From positions 121,290 through 185,289 of the forward strand of contig NZ_JAHKRC010000013.1 in assembly GCF_019345465.1 (NCBI RefSeq): a stretch of 64,000 nt of DNA, in the 5' to 3' direction. This stretch comes from Pseudomonas sp. NKUCC02_KPG (GTDB taxonomy: Bacteria > Pseudomonadota > Gammaproteobacteria > Pseudomonadales > Pseudomonadaceae). The notes beneath the pieces are model-generated. The model did not search any database. It was given only the letters and a program-made list of their open reading frames with translations, and was not told the origin of the DNA. Position numbers and translations under genes: made by a program. This document shows positions 1-8,347 of the stretch, in pieces. Positions within the stretch are counted from its first letter, which is position 1; the number at the start of each line of letters is the position of its first letter.

Positions 1-25
1 ACGTCGCCTGGCCGGCTAATCTGCA

Positions 26-2767
26 ATGAGCGACCTGGCGCTCAACGCCAGTGGCATCAGCCACTGGTATGGCAAACAACAGGCATTGTTCGACATCGCC
101 TTCAGCCTGCCAAAAGGCACGCGCTGTGGTTTGATCGGCCCGGACGGTGCAGGTAAATCGAGCCTGCTGGGACTGATTGCCGGGGTCAAAAAACTTCAAC
201 AAGGCAACCTTGAAGTGCTCGGCGGCCCGATTGACGACCGCCGCCATCGCAACACCCTGTACCCACTGATCGCGTTTATGCCCCAAGGCCTGGGCGGCAA
301 CCTTTATCCCGAATTGTCGATCAGCGAAAACATCCGCTTTTTTGGCACCCTGTTCGGCCTCTCAAAAGAGGAGTGCGAACAGCGCATGGCCGAACTGCTC
401 AAGGCCACCGACCTGGAGCGTTTTGCCGAACGTCCCGCGGGCAAGCTGTCGGGCGGGATGAAGCAAAAGCTCGGGCTGTGCTGCGCGCTGATCCACGAGC
501 CGGACTTGCTGATCCTCGACGAGCCCACCACCGGGGTTGACCCGCTATCGCGTCGACGCTTCTGGGAACTGGTGGATGACGTACGCAGCCAGCGCCCTCA
601 ACTGACGCTTCTGGTGGCAACTGCCTACATGGAAGAGGCTGAGCAGTTTGAACACTGCCTGATGCTCGATCGCGGCAAATTGATTGCCGCCGGTTTAAGC
701 CATGAGTTGGCGACCGTCACTGCTACCGGCAAGCTCGACGAAGCCTTCACCCATTACCAGGGTGACAGCGGGCACAATAATGAGCCTTTGGTGATCCCGC
801 CTCGCACCAGCGACAACAGCGACAACAGCGATATCGCCATTGAGGCCCACGACCTGACCCTACGGTTCGGCGACTTTACGGCAGTGAACAACGTCAGCTT
901 CGCCATTGGCCGAGGTGAAATCTTCGGCTTTTTAGGCTCCAACGGCTGCGGCAAAACCACCACCATGAAAGTCCTGACCGGACTGATGCCCGCCACCGAA
1001 GGCAGCGCCAAATTGCTTGGCAATCCGGTCAATGCCAAAGACCTGGCCACCCGCAAGCGTGTGGGCTTCATGTCGCAAAGCTTCTCGCTGTACGGTGAGT
1101 TGAGCGTGCGGCAAAACCTTGTGTTGCACGCGCAACTGTTCGACTTGCCCAAGGCCGAAAGCGAACCGCGTATCGAAGAGTTGATCGAGCGTTTCGACCT
1201 GGGCGATGTGGCCTCACAACAGTCCGGCGAATTGCCGCTGGGCCTTCGCCAGCGTTTGTCGCTGGCGGTTGCCGTGCTGCATCGCCCCGAAGTGCTGATC
1301 CTCGATGAGCCGACCTCGGGGGTCGACCCTGCCGCCCGCGATGACTTCTGGCGTTTACTGATCGAGCTGTCACGCGAGCAAGGGGTGACCATCTTTCTGT
1401 CCACCCACTTCATGAACGAAGCTCAACGCTGCGACCGCATATCGTTGATGCACGCGGGCAAAGTGCTGGCCTGCGACACGCCCGATGCGCTGCAACACCA
1501 GTTCAAGGGCGACACACTGGAAGCCGCGTTTGTCACCTGCCTGGAACAGGCACAAAACGATCAGGACGCTAGCCCTGCGCCTGAAGCTGAGCCTGTCGCC
1601 ACGCCGGTGACCAATGCCCCGCCGCCGATCAGCAAAAAAGGCTTTAGCCTGACCCGGCTGATCGCTGTCGCCAGCCGCGAATCCAAGGAATTGCTGCGCG
1701 ACAAAGTGCGCATGGCGTTCGCCTTGCTGGGCGCCGTGTTCATGATGGTGATATTTGGCTACGGCATTTCTCTGGACGTCGAGAACCTGGCCTTCGCCGT
1801 CTACGACCAGGATCAGAGCCCACAAAGCCGCGCCTACCTGGAAGCCTTCCGCAGTTCACGCTACTTCGAAGAGCATGCCCCGATCAGCAGCGCCGACGAG
1901 TTGCACAAACGGTTGCAACGCTCTGAAATCAAAATTGCCCTGGAGATCCCGCCAGGTTTTGGCCGCGACTTGTACGCCGGACGCCAGCCTACGGTCGCCG
2001 CCTGGCTGGACGGTGGCATGCCATTTCGGGCCGAAACCAGCCGCAATTATGTCGAAGCGGTACACACCGCCAACCTTGAGCAGCTCTCCACCCTCAGCAG
2101 TCAGGCGCAAAACAGACAGGCAGCGGCCAAACTCGAAACCCGCTTTCGCTACAACCAGGACGTCATCAGCGTGAACGCCATCGGCCCCGGCGTGATGGCG
2201 CTCATCCTCGCGTTTATCCCGGCCATGCTCACAGCGCTGGGCATCGTGCGCGAAAAGGAACTGGGGTCAATTACCAACTTCTACGCCACGCCCCTCACCC
2301 GCCTCGAATTCCTGCTGGGCAAGCAGGCGCCGTATCTGGCCGTAAGCCTGGTCAATCTGGCATTGCTGGTGGCGATGAACCGCTGGCTGTTCGGCGTTCC
2401 ATTCAAGGGCAGCGGTGTCACGCTGGCGCTGGGCGGGCTGCTGTATGTGCTGGCAACCACCAGCATGGGCTTGCTGATTTCCGCCTTCACCCGCACCCAG
2501 ATCGCGGCGATCCTGGGCACCATGATTATCACCAGCTTGCCGACCATTCAGTTCTCCGGGCTGATAGTGCCGCGCTCCTCGCTTGAGGGCTCGGCGGCAC
2601 TGATGGGCATGCTGTTCCCGGCCGGGCACTTTCTCGACATTGCCGTAGGCACCTTTACCAAAGCCCTGGATTTGCGCCAGTTGTGGCCCCAGTGCCTGGC
2701 CTTGCTGGGGTTCTTTGTGGTCTTCACCGGGCTGAGCCTGATCATGCTCAAGAAGCAGGAGGTCTGA
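26..2767 (+). CDS. rbbA: RbbA-type ABC transporter, two ATPase domains fused to permease
   Basis: Fused ABC protein of 913 residues. The first nucleotide-binding domain has Walker A GPDGAGKSS (38-46), signature LSGGM (141-145) and Walker B LLILDEP (161-167). The second has Walker A GSNGCGKTT (304-312), but its signature is degenerate (LPLGLRQRL in place of LSGGQ), followed by LILDEPTSGVDP. The last ~370 residues are an ABC-2 type membrane domain with one N-terminal and about five C-terminal membrane segments. This architecture is that of E. coli RbbA/YhiH, a ribosome-associated ATPase and putative exporter, normally encoded between an HlyD-like protein and a YhhJ permease. The permease gene follows with a TGATG overlap. 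Upstream, a reading frame ending in TGA at 27-29 (ATGA overlap) is probably the tail of the HlyD partner, cut by the window edge. Confidence 0.85.
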   Translation: MSDLALNASGISHWYGKQQALFDIAFSLPKGTRCGLIGPDGAGKSSLLGLIAGVKKLQQGNLEVLGGPIDDRRHRNTLYPLIAFMPQGLGGNLYPELSISENIRFFGTLFGLSKEECEQRMAELLKATDLERFAERPAGKLSGGMKQKLGLCCALIHEPDLLILDEPTTGVDPLSRRRFWELVDDVRSQRPQLTLLVATAYMEEAEQFEHCLMLDRGKLIAAGLSHELATVTATGKLDEAFTHYQGDSGHNNEPLVIPPRTSDNSDNSDIAIEAHDLTLRFGDFTAVNNVSFAIGRGEIFGFLGSNGCGKTTTMKVLTGLMPATEGSAKLLGNPVNAKDLATRKRVGFMSQSFSLYGELSVRQNLVLHAQLFDLPKAESEPRIEELIERFDLGDVASQQSGELPLGLRQRLSLAVAVLHRPEVLILDEPTSGVDPAARDDFWRLLIELSREQGVTIFLSTHFMNEAQRCDRISLMHAGKVLACDTPDALQHQFKGDTLEAAFVTCLEQAQNDQDASPAPEAEPVATPVTNAPPPISKKGFSLTRLIAVASRESKELLRDKVRMAFALLGAVFMMVIFGYGISLDVENLAFAVYDQDQSPQSRAYLEAFRSSRYFEEHAPISSADELHKRLQRSEIKIALEIPPGFGRDLYAGRQPTVAAWLDGGMPFRAETSRNYVEAVHTANLEQLSTLSSQAQNRQAAAKLETRFRYNQDVISVNAIGPGVMALILAFIPAMLTALGIVREKELGSITNFYATPLTRLEFLLGKQAPYLAVSLVNLALLVAMNRWLFGVPFKGSGVTLALGGLLYVLATTSMGLLISAFTRTQIAAILGTMIITSLPTIQFSGLIVPRSSLEGSAALMGMLFPAGHFLDIAVGTFTKALDLRQLWPQCLALLGFFVVFTGLSLIMLKKQEV

Positions 2768-3885
2768 TGCACAAGCTCTCGCACATCCTGCGCCTTGGCC
2801 TTAAAGAACTGACCAGCCTGCGCCACGACAGCGTGTTACTGCTGTTTTTGTTCTACGCCTTCACCGTGGCTATTTACATGCCCGCTGCCGGTTCGATTAT
2901 CGGGGTGCACAACGCCAGCGTTGCCATCGTCGATGAAGACCACAGCGCCTTGTCCCGCAAACTCGCAGAATCGCTGCTCCCCCCAGAGTTCCAGGCCCCG
3001 CAAGCCCTGCCCTACGATCAACTGGACCAGTCGATGGACAGCGGCCAGTACACGTTTGTGATCAACGTGCCGGTCAATTTTCAGGCCGACTTGCTGGCCG
3101 GGCGTGAGCCGAGCGTGCAGGTCAACGTTGATGCCACGGCCATGAGCCAAGCCTTCATGGGTGCGGGTTACATCGGGCGGATCTTCCAGCGGGAGCTGCT
3201 CAATTACACGGGACAGGCCGACGCGGCAGCCAAAACCCCGGTGCTGATCAGTAACCGGGCACTGTTCAACCCGAACCTGGAAGGTGGATGGTTTCTGGCC
3301 GTCATCCAGATTGTGAATAACATCACCATTCTGGCCATTGTGCTGACGGGCACCGCCCTGCTGCGGGAGCGGGAACATGGCACCCTCGACCACTTGCTGG
3401 TGCTGCCGCTGACAGCTCTGGAAATCATGCTGGCGAAAATCTGGAGCAACATGCTGGTGGTGGTGCTGTGTACCTGGATATCACTGGAAGTGGTGGTGAA
3501 GTGGGCGCTGGGCGTGCCGCTGGCGGGATCGCTGACCCTGTTTTTACTGGTCACTGCGCTCTACCTGTTTGCCAGCACCGCGCTGGGAATCTTTCTGGCA
3601 ACGCTGGCCCGCTCAACGCCGCAATTCGGTTTGCTGGCCATACCCGTGATCATCCCGATGCTCTTGCTTTCAGGTGGCAGCACGCCGCTGGACAGCATGC
3701 CCCAATGGCTGCAATGGGTGATGCAGTGCTCGCCGTCGACCCACTTTGTGAGCCTGAGCGCGGCGATACTGTTCCGCGATGCGGGGGTGAATGTGGTGTG
3801 GCCCGACTTGTTGGCACTGGCCGCCATCGGGCTGGTGTTCTTCGCCATCGCGCTGGCGCGTTTCCGCAAGAGCCTTGCCTCGTAG
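2767..3885 (+). CDS. ABC-2 type permease, YhhJ-like
   Basis: Protein of 372 residues with one N-terminal membrane segment, a ~130-residue extracytoplasmic region and five or so C-terminal membrane segments. This is the ABC2_membrane_3 layout, as in the C-terminal half of the preceding protein. The start was chosen at the ATG that overlaps the upstream stop (TGATG, one base shared). An in-frame ATG 84 bases upstream lies inside the previous gene and is not needed. It is likely the second permease half of the exporter, with both genes translated together. The substrate cannot be read from the sequence. No clear terminator follows; the next gene is convergent and begins its stop 19 bases later. 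Confidence 0.85.
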   Translation: MHKLSHILRLGLKELTSLRHDSVLLLFLFYAFTVAIYMPAAGSIIGVHNASVAIVDEDHSALSRKLAESLLPPEFQAPQALPYDQLDQSMDSGQYTFVINVPVNFQADLLAGREPSVQVNVDATAMSQAFMGAGYIGRIFQRELLNYTGQADAAAKTPVLISNRALFNPNLEGGWFLAVIQIVNNITILAIVLTGTALLREREHGTLDHLLVLPLTALEIMLAKIWSNMLVVVLCTWISLEVVVKWALGVPLAGSLTLFLLVTALYLFASTALGIFLATLARSTPQFGLLAIPVIIPMLLLSGGSTPLDSMPQWLQWVMQCSPSTHFVSLSAAILFRDAGVNVVWPDLLALAAIGLVFFAIALARFRKSLAS

Positions 3886-3903
3886 TGTCGGGCGTGTTGC
3901 GCC

Positions 3904-4308
3904 TTACTGAACGATCAAATTGTTGAACAGCAAATCGTCCACCATCGGTTTGCCGGTTTCATCGCTCATCACCTGCTGGATCTGCTTCAGGGCTTGCTGA
4001 CGCAGCTTCTCCTTTGCCTCGACGCTGCCCAGGGTGTCGCTGGTCTGCTGGGTAAACAGCCCCACCAGTTGATTACGAATCAACGGGTCATTGGCTTTAA
4101 CCGCCTTGGCAGCCTCGGGGCCCGTCACGCGCAAGGAAATATCGGCCTTGTACACCTTGAGTTTCGAACTGCCGTCCAGGCCGTAATTGCCTACAAACGG
4201 TGGGCTCAGGGTGATATAGCTAACCTTGTCGCCGCCTTCTTGCGCCTCTTCTCCAACTGCTGCCATCGGCAAGGACAGGGCCAGCATCAACATGATCCAC
4301 GCTTTCAC
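3904..4308 (-). CDS. FliL-like small exported protein
   Basis: About 134 residues: a short signal-like hydrophobic N-terminus (AWIMLMLALSLPMAAVG) and then a domain resembling FliL, with the pattern YITLSPPFVGNYG, KADISLRV, DPLIRNQLVGLF and the C-terminal DDLLFNNLIVQ. FliL proteins sit next to the flagellar stator, but this copy is not in a flagellar cluster, and such stand-alone FliL-like proteins are common beside glpT in Pseudomonas. I chose the GTG at 4308 because AAGGAG sits eight bases upstream; an in-frame start at 4341 lacks a ribosome site. The role is unknown. Confidence 0.75.
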   Translation of the reverse strand: MKAWIMLMLALSLPMAAVGEEAQEGGDKVSYITLSPPFVGNYGLDGSSKLKVYKADISLRVTGPEAAKAVKANDPLIRNQLVGLFTQQTSDTLGSVEAKEKLRQQALKQIQQVMSDETGKPMVDDLLFNNLIVQ

Positions 4309-4506
4309 AATTCGCTCCTTAATACGGTTGGGGGCAAGCATACGGGGCTGCTTGCGGACCTATCTACCCTTATCGGCCAAGCCCTGAAAAGCCGTAGGCC
4401 AGCGCGATTCAGTTGTGTCCAGCCCTCCTCTACATAAACACGCGAGATGTTCACAAGCGAAAATCGTGCGTGGGATTATTCCTTAAGCTCCAGGGATAAG
4501 GCCTGT

Positions 4507-4526
4507 CATTTTCAGTAACGAAAATG
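4507..4526. promoter_or_regulatory. Palindrome upstream of glpT, candidate GlpR operator
   Basis: CATTTTC and GAAAATG form perfect 7-base arms around the 6-base spacer AGTAAC, 45 bases before the glpT start. A DeoR-type GlpR repressor controls glp genes in Pseudomonas, so this is a reasonable operator. The assignment is inference from position and symmetry. Confidence 0.4.
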
Positions 4527-4571
4527 TAACGTTCGGCACCGCTGATATAACAAGAAATTTGGAGCTCTTGA

Positions 4572-5927
4572 ATGTTTGCTTTTTTCCGACCTGCCGCACA
4601 CCAGGCTCCCCTGCCTGAAGAAAAAATAGACAGCACCTATCGACGACTGCGCTGGCAGATTTTCGCCGGTATCTTTTTTGGTTACGCCGGTTACTACCTG
4701 CTGCGTAAAAACTTCTCGCTGGCCATGCCTTACCTGATTGACGAGGGTTATACCCGGGGTCAACTGGGCGTGGCGATGTCGGCGATAGCCATTGCCTACG
4801 GCCTGTCCAAGTTCCTGATGGGACTGGTGTCCGACCGCTCTAATCCACGCTTCTTTTTGCCTTTTGGCTTGATGATTTCAGCTGGGGTCATGTTCATTTT
4901 CGGTTTCGCACCTTGGGCAACGTCCAGCGTGACCATGATGTTCATTTTGCTGTTTATCAACGGCTGGGCTCAGGGCATGGGCTGGCCGCCCAGTGGCCGG
5001 ACCATGGTTCACTGGTGGTCGCAGAAAGAACGCGGCGGTGTGGTGTCTGTGTGGAACGTGGCCCACAACGTGGGCGGCGGCCTGATCGGCCCGCTGTTTT
5101 TGCTGGGCATGGCCTGGTTCAACGACTGGCACGCCGCTTTCTATGTACCCGCCACCGTTGCCCTGTTAGTGGCACTGTTTGCGTTTATTGCCATGCGCGA
5201 TACGCCGCAGTCAGTCGGCTTGCCGCCGATTGAAGAGTACAAAAATGATTATCCGGCGGGTTACGACGCCAGCCACGAAGACGAGTTCAGTGCCAAAGAG
5301 ATCTTCGTCAAATACGTGCTGCGCAACAAAATGCTCTGGTATATCGCCATGGCCAACGTGTTCGTTTACCTGCTGCGCTATGGCGTACTGGACTGGGCGC
5401 CAACCTATCTGAAGGAAGCCAAGCACTTCACGGTGGACACCACCTCGTGGGCGTACTTCTTCTACGAGTGGGCAGGGATTCCGGGCACGCTGCTGTGCGG
5501 CTGGATGTCGGACAAGATCTTTCGCGGCAATCGCGGCCTGACCGGCATCGTGTTCATGTCGCTGGTGACTGTTGCGACACTGGTTTACTGGCTCAACCCG
5601 CCGGGCAACCCGACCATCGACATGATCGCGCTGTTTTCTATCGGCTTCCTGATTTATGGGCCGGTGATGCTGATCGGCTTGCAGGCTCTGGAACTGGCAC
5701 CCAAGAAAGCTGCAGGGACTGCCGCAGGCTTTACCGGGTTGTTCGGCTACCTGGGCGGTTCGGTCGCGGCCAGCGCGGCAATGGGCTACCTGGTTGACCA
5801 CTTCGGTTGGGATGGCGGCTTTGTGCTGCTGATCAGCGCATGCCTGTTGGCCATCGCGTTCATGATCCCGACCCTGCGCCACAAAAATGTGGCCAGTGAA
5901 GAACGTGCGGTTACTGCTCCCGCCTAA
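4572..5927 (+). CDS. glpT: Glycerol-3-phosphate transporter GlpT
   Basis: A 451-residue major facilitator protein of the organophosphate:phosphate antiporter family that brings sn-glycerol 3-phosphate into the cell in exchange for phosphate. The N-terminal GYAGYYLLRKNFSLAMP segment (about 38-54), the WPPSGRTMVHWWS stretch in TM4-5 and the AGFTGLFGYLGG stretch near TM11 are GlpT-like, and length matches the E. coli protein (452). GGAG lies seven bases before the ATG. It stands alone on the plus strand; its last codons overlap the end of the convergent cyclotransferase gene by four bases. It is probably controlled by GlpR through the palindrome just upstream. Confidence 0.93.
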   Translation: MFAFFRPAAHQAPLPEEKIDSTYRRLRWQIFAGIFFGYAGYYLLRKNFSLAMPYLIDEGYTRGQLGVAMSAIAIAYGLSKFLMGLVSDRSNPRFFLPFGLMISAGVMFIFGFAPWATSSVTMMFILLFINGWAQGMGWPPSGRTMVHWWSQKERGGVVSVWNVAHNVGGGLIGPLFLLGMAWFNDWHAAFYVPATVALLVALFAFIAMRDTPQSVGLPPIEEYKNDYPAGYDASHEDEFSAKEIFVKYVLRNKMLWYIAMANVFVYLLRYGVLDWAPTYLKEAKHFTVDTTSWAYFFYEWAGIPGTLLCGWMSDKIFRGNRGLTGIVFMSLVTVATLVYWLNPPGNPTIDMIALFSIGFLIYGPVMLIGLQALELAPKKAAGTAAGFTGLFGYLGGSVAASAAMGYLVDHFGWDGGFVLLISACLLAIAFMIPTLRHKNVASEERAVTAPA

Positions 5928-6583
5928 GGCGTGATCGGCACACAGCGCTTGAGCCGCGCCTCCAGATTTCGATCTGGCATGGCGTGGCTGCGCAGGGCGC
6001 TTACGGTCTGCTCGACATAATCGCGAGTCGTACCGTAGCGTCCGCTGGCGTTGGCCAGTACCTGGCTCAACACGCCATCCGGCAAGTTGCCCGCATAGCT
6101 GGGTAGATGTCGCTCCAGCACAAACCCCAAAGCCTGCACCTGACTGCCGTCTTCGAGTCGGCACGTCAGCCAGTGCGGTCGATACGAGGGCACTGGCATT
6201 TCACGCAGCCACAGGGCGTAGAGCGAAGCGTCGAGGTTGTCTTCCGGCAAGCGATAAGCGAAGCCACTGCACGAACCACCACGGTCCAGGCCAAAGACCA
6301 GGCCCGGCCACTGAGGTGTGCCGCGATGCTCGTGAGACCACAAATACAGCCCGCGATGGTAGCCATGAACCCGGCCACGCACGCGTTCGACCGCCGTGCA
6401 CTCTGGACGCCAGATCAGCGAACCATATGCAAATAGCCAGACCGGCCCGCCTTGATGACGCGCCATGGTGCTGTGCATGGAGTTGAGCAATTGTTCTGGC
6501 GTCAGCGGCGCACCGAGATCAAGTCGCGGCGGATAAGCCAGATTCAGGCAAGAAGATTCACTGATATTTATCGCTGGTGGCAT
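5924..6583 (-). CDS. ChaC-type gamma-glutamylcyclotransferase
   Basis: Protein of 219 residues with the cyclotransferase nucleotide-like loop VWLFAYGSLIWRPE (about 48-61), which is the conserved YGSL motif of the ChaC/GGCT family, then RGRVHGYHRGLYLWSHEHRGTP. ChaC enzymes cleave glutathione to 5-oxoproline and Cys-Gly. The gene converges on glpT and the two stops overlap. An alternative start at the internal Met (MHSTMARHQGG) would remove about 35 residues of leader that may be poorly conserved, so the N-terminus is uncertain. Confidence 0.85.
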   Translation of the reverse strand: MPPAINISESSCLNLAYPPRLDLGAPLTPEQLLNSMHSTMARHQGGPVWLFAYGSLIWRPECTAVERVRGRVHGYHRGLYLWSHEHRGTPQWPGLVFGLDRGGSCSGFAYRLPEDNLDASLYALWLREMPVPSYRPHWLTCRLEDGSQVQALGFVLERHLPSYAGNLPDGVLSQVLANASGRYGTTRDYVEQTVSALRSHAMPDRNLEARLKRCVPITP

Positions 6584-6785
6584 TGGGTCCTACAGGCATT
6601 ACATGCAGTAAACAAAATAACGACATTAATCTTATAGCACCAAATGCCATATGGCCTGCTCGGCAAGACGTATGACCGGGCGACTTCATGATTGCAACTA
6701 CACTAGAATTCGTTTTGTTCAGGGGATGTTCAAGTCATCCCTTTATAGTTGCTGGCCGCAGGCGCACGCCCAATGAGGTAGGTAG

Positions 6786-7265
6786 ATGAGAAAACTTGGG
6801 ATTTGCTTCCTGGCGATACTGGCGTATGCCACTTCCGCACTGGCACAAGATGACGCACAGCAAAAAAAAGAGGGGTTTTGGTATCTGCAAACCAGTGTCT
6901 ATACCCGGCACTTTTCGCCAGACCCTGAGCACAACAACAATCAGGATCTAATCGGTATTGAGCGCCATGACGCTTCAGGCTGGTTAGTTGGCGGGGCAAC
7001 CTTTCGCAACTCATTTCGCCAGCGTTCGTATTACGCCTATGCGGGCAAGCGCTTTGATAGCGACACCTACCCTGTGTATTTGAAGCTCACAGGCGGCCTG
7101 CTGGAAGGCTATCACGGCGAATATCAGGACAAGATCCCGCTTAACCGCTTTGGCGTAGCGCCGGTGATCATTCCTTCGGTCGGCGCCTACTATGGCCCGG
7201 CAGCCGTCGAGCTGGTGCTGCTGGGCTTCAATGCCGCAATGATCACCACCGGTTTACGTTTTTGA
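6786..7265 (+). CDS. Small outer-membrane beta-barrel protein, PagP-like
   Basis: Protein of 159 residues with a clear signal peptide (MRKLGICFLAILAYATSALA, cleavage likely after residue 20), then alternating aromatic/polar strands (WYLQTSVYTRHF, SYYAYAGKRF, VYLKLTGGLLEGY) ending in Phe (GLRF), the usual C-terminus of outer-membrane barrels. The size and the YTRHF-PDPEHNN start recall lipid A palmitoyltransferase-like PagP proteins, but I cannot place catalytic residues securely. Database entries often label this family a glycerol-3-phosphate transporter, which does not fit a 159-residue exported barrel; that name probably spread from nearby glpT. GAGGTAGG precedes the ATG. Confidence 0.7.
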   Translation: MRKLGICFLAILAYATSALAQDDAQQKKEGFWYLQTSVYTRHFSPDPEHNNNQDLIGIERHDASGWLVGGATFRNSFRQRSYYAYAGKRFDSDTYPVYLKLTGGLLEGYHGEYQDKIPLNRFGVAPVIIPSVGAYYGPAAVELVLLGFNAAMITTGLRF

Positions 7266-7350
7266 GGCAAAACCTGTGGGAACGGCGGTGCGACGATTCA
7301 ACCTGCCGCGATGCAGACGGCACGGTCTACCTGCATGACCGCCGTGATGC

Positions 7351-7375
7351 CATCGCGATCAAGCCCGCTCCCACA
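7351..7375 (-). repeat. REP-type element
   Basis: CATCGCGATCAAGCCCGCTCCCACA is the reverse-oriented form of the Pseudomonas REP core seen at several other places in this window. It lies just before the convergent end of the reductase gene. Confidence 0.6.
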
Positions 7376-7378
7376 CAT

Positions 7379-8347
7379 TCAAGGCCGCGGGCAGTAGGCA
7401 AAGACGTCGGCGCGCATCTGGTGCGCGTCCATGCCGGCTGCCACCAGGGCGTCGAGGGTGCCGTAGATCATCGCCGGTGAACCGCTGGCATAGACATGCA
7501 CACTGGCCAGATCGCTGATGTCTTCGCACACGGCTTCATGCAGCATGCCGCACCGACCTTCCCACCCGCACAGATCACTCACCACTTTGTGCAGGAACAG
7601 GTTGGGGATTTTCTCCCATTGCTCCCACTCTTCCAGGGTGTAGAAATCTTCAGGACGACGTACACCCCAGTACAAGTGCACCGGGTGCTTGAACCCTTTT
7701 GCGCGGCAATGCTCGATCAAACTGTGCATTTGCGCCATGCCGGTACCCGCAGCGATCAGCACCAGCGGGCCGTCCGGCAATTCGGACAAATGCGTGTCAC
7801 CGAACGGCAGCTCGAGACGGACCATCTTGTTGCGCTGCAGTTGTTCGATCAGGCGCCGGGCGCTGTCCTCGCGAACCAGCACATGCAACTCAAGGTCGCG
7901 CCCCGAGTGCGGGGCGCTGGCCAGTGAAAATGCCGACTTGTCGCCATTTTCACGCTCCAGCATCACGTATTGCCCGGCGTGATAACGCGGCGGCTTGCCT
8001 GCAGGCGCACGCAAGCGCACCCGCCACACATCGCCACCCATATCGACACATTCGGTCAACTGACACGCCAGGCTACGCACCGGTAACTCTCCCAACGCAA
8101 GCACGCCATCCCACAACACCACACAGTCTTCAAGCGGGGCCGCCAGGCAGGTATAAAACTCGCCATGATCGCGCACGTCACCCGCTTGCTCCACCTGGCC
8201 CTCAACCAGCAAGGCCGCACACACGTGGCAATTACCATTGCGACAGCTCTGCGGGCATTCATAGCCCAGACGTTGCGCCGCATCCAGAATTCGCTCGCCA
8301 GGCAAGGTTTCCAGCACCGCACCTGAAGGCTGCAAGGTTACACGCAT
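7379..8347 (-). CDS. 2Fe-2S ferredoxin:NADH oxidoreductase (CDP-6-deoxyglucoseen-reductase-like)
   Basis: Protein of 322 residues. The N-terminus (1-90) is a plant-type ferredoxin domain with Cys residues in ECPQSCRNGNCHVC and a fourth Cys in FYTCLAAP. It is followed by a ferredoxin reductase-type FAD domain (RYHAGQYVML) and an NAD-binding domain (LIAAGTGMAQMHSLIEH; final VYASGSPAMI). It passes electrons from NAD(P)H through FAD to the iron-sulfur cluster. The physiological partner is unknown; annotation as CDP-6-deoxy-delta-3,4-glucoseen reductase is by family resemblance only. Its ATG overlaps the ubiD stop (TGATG), so ubiD and this gene are one transcription unit. Confidence 0.85.
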   Translation of the reverse strand: MRVTLQPSGAVLETLPGERILDAAQRLGYECPQSCRNGNCHVCAALLVEGQVEQAGDVRDHGEFYTCLAAPLEDCVVLWDGVLALGELPVRSLACQLTECVDMGGDVWRVRLRAPAGKPPRYHAGQYVMLERENGDKSAFSLASAPHSGRDLELHVLVREDSARRLIEQLQRNKMVRLELPFGDTHLSELPDGPLVLIAAGTGMAQMHSLIEHCRAKGFKHPVHLYWGVRRPEDFYTLEEWEQWEKIPNLFLHKVVSDLCGWEGRCGMLHEAVCEDISDLASVHVYASGSPAMIYGTLDALVAAGMDAHQMRADVFAYCPRP

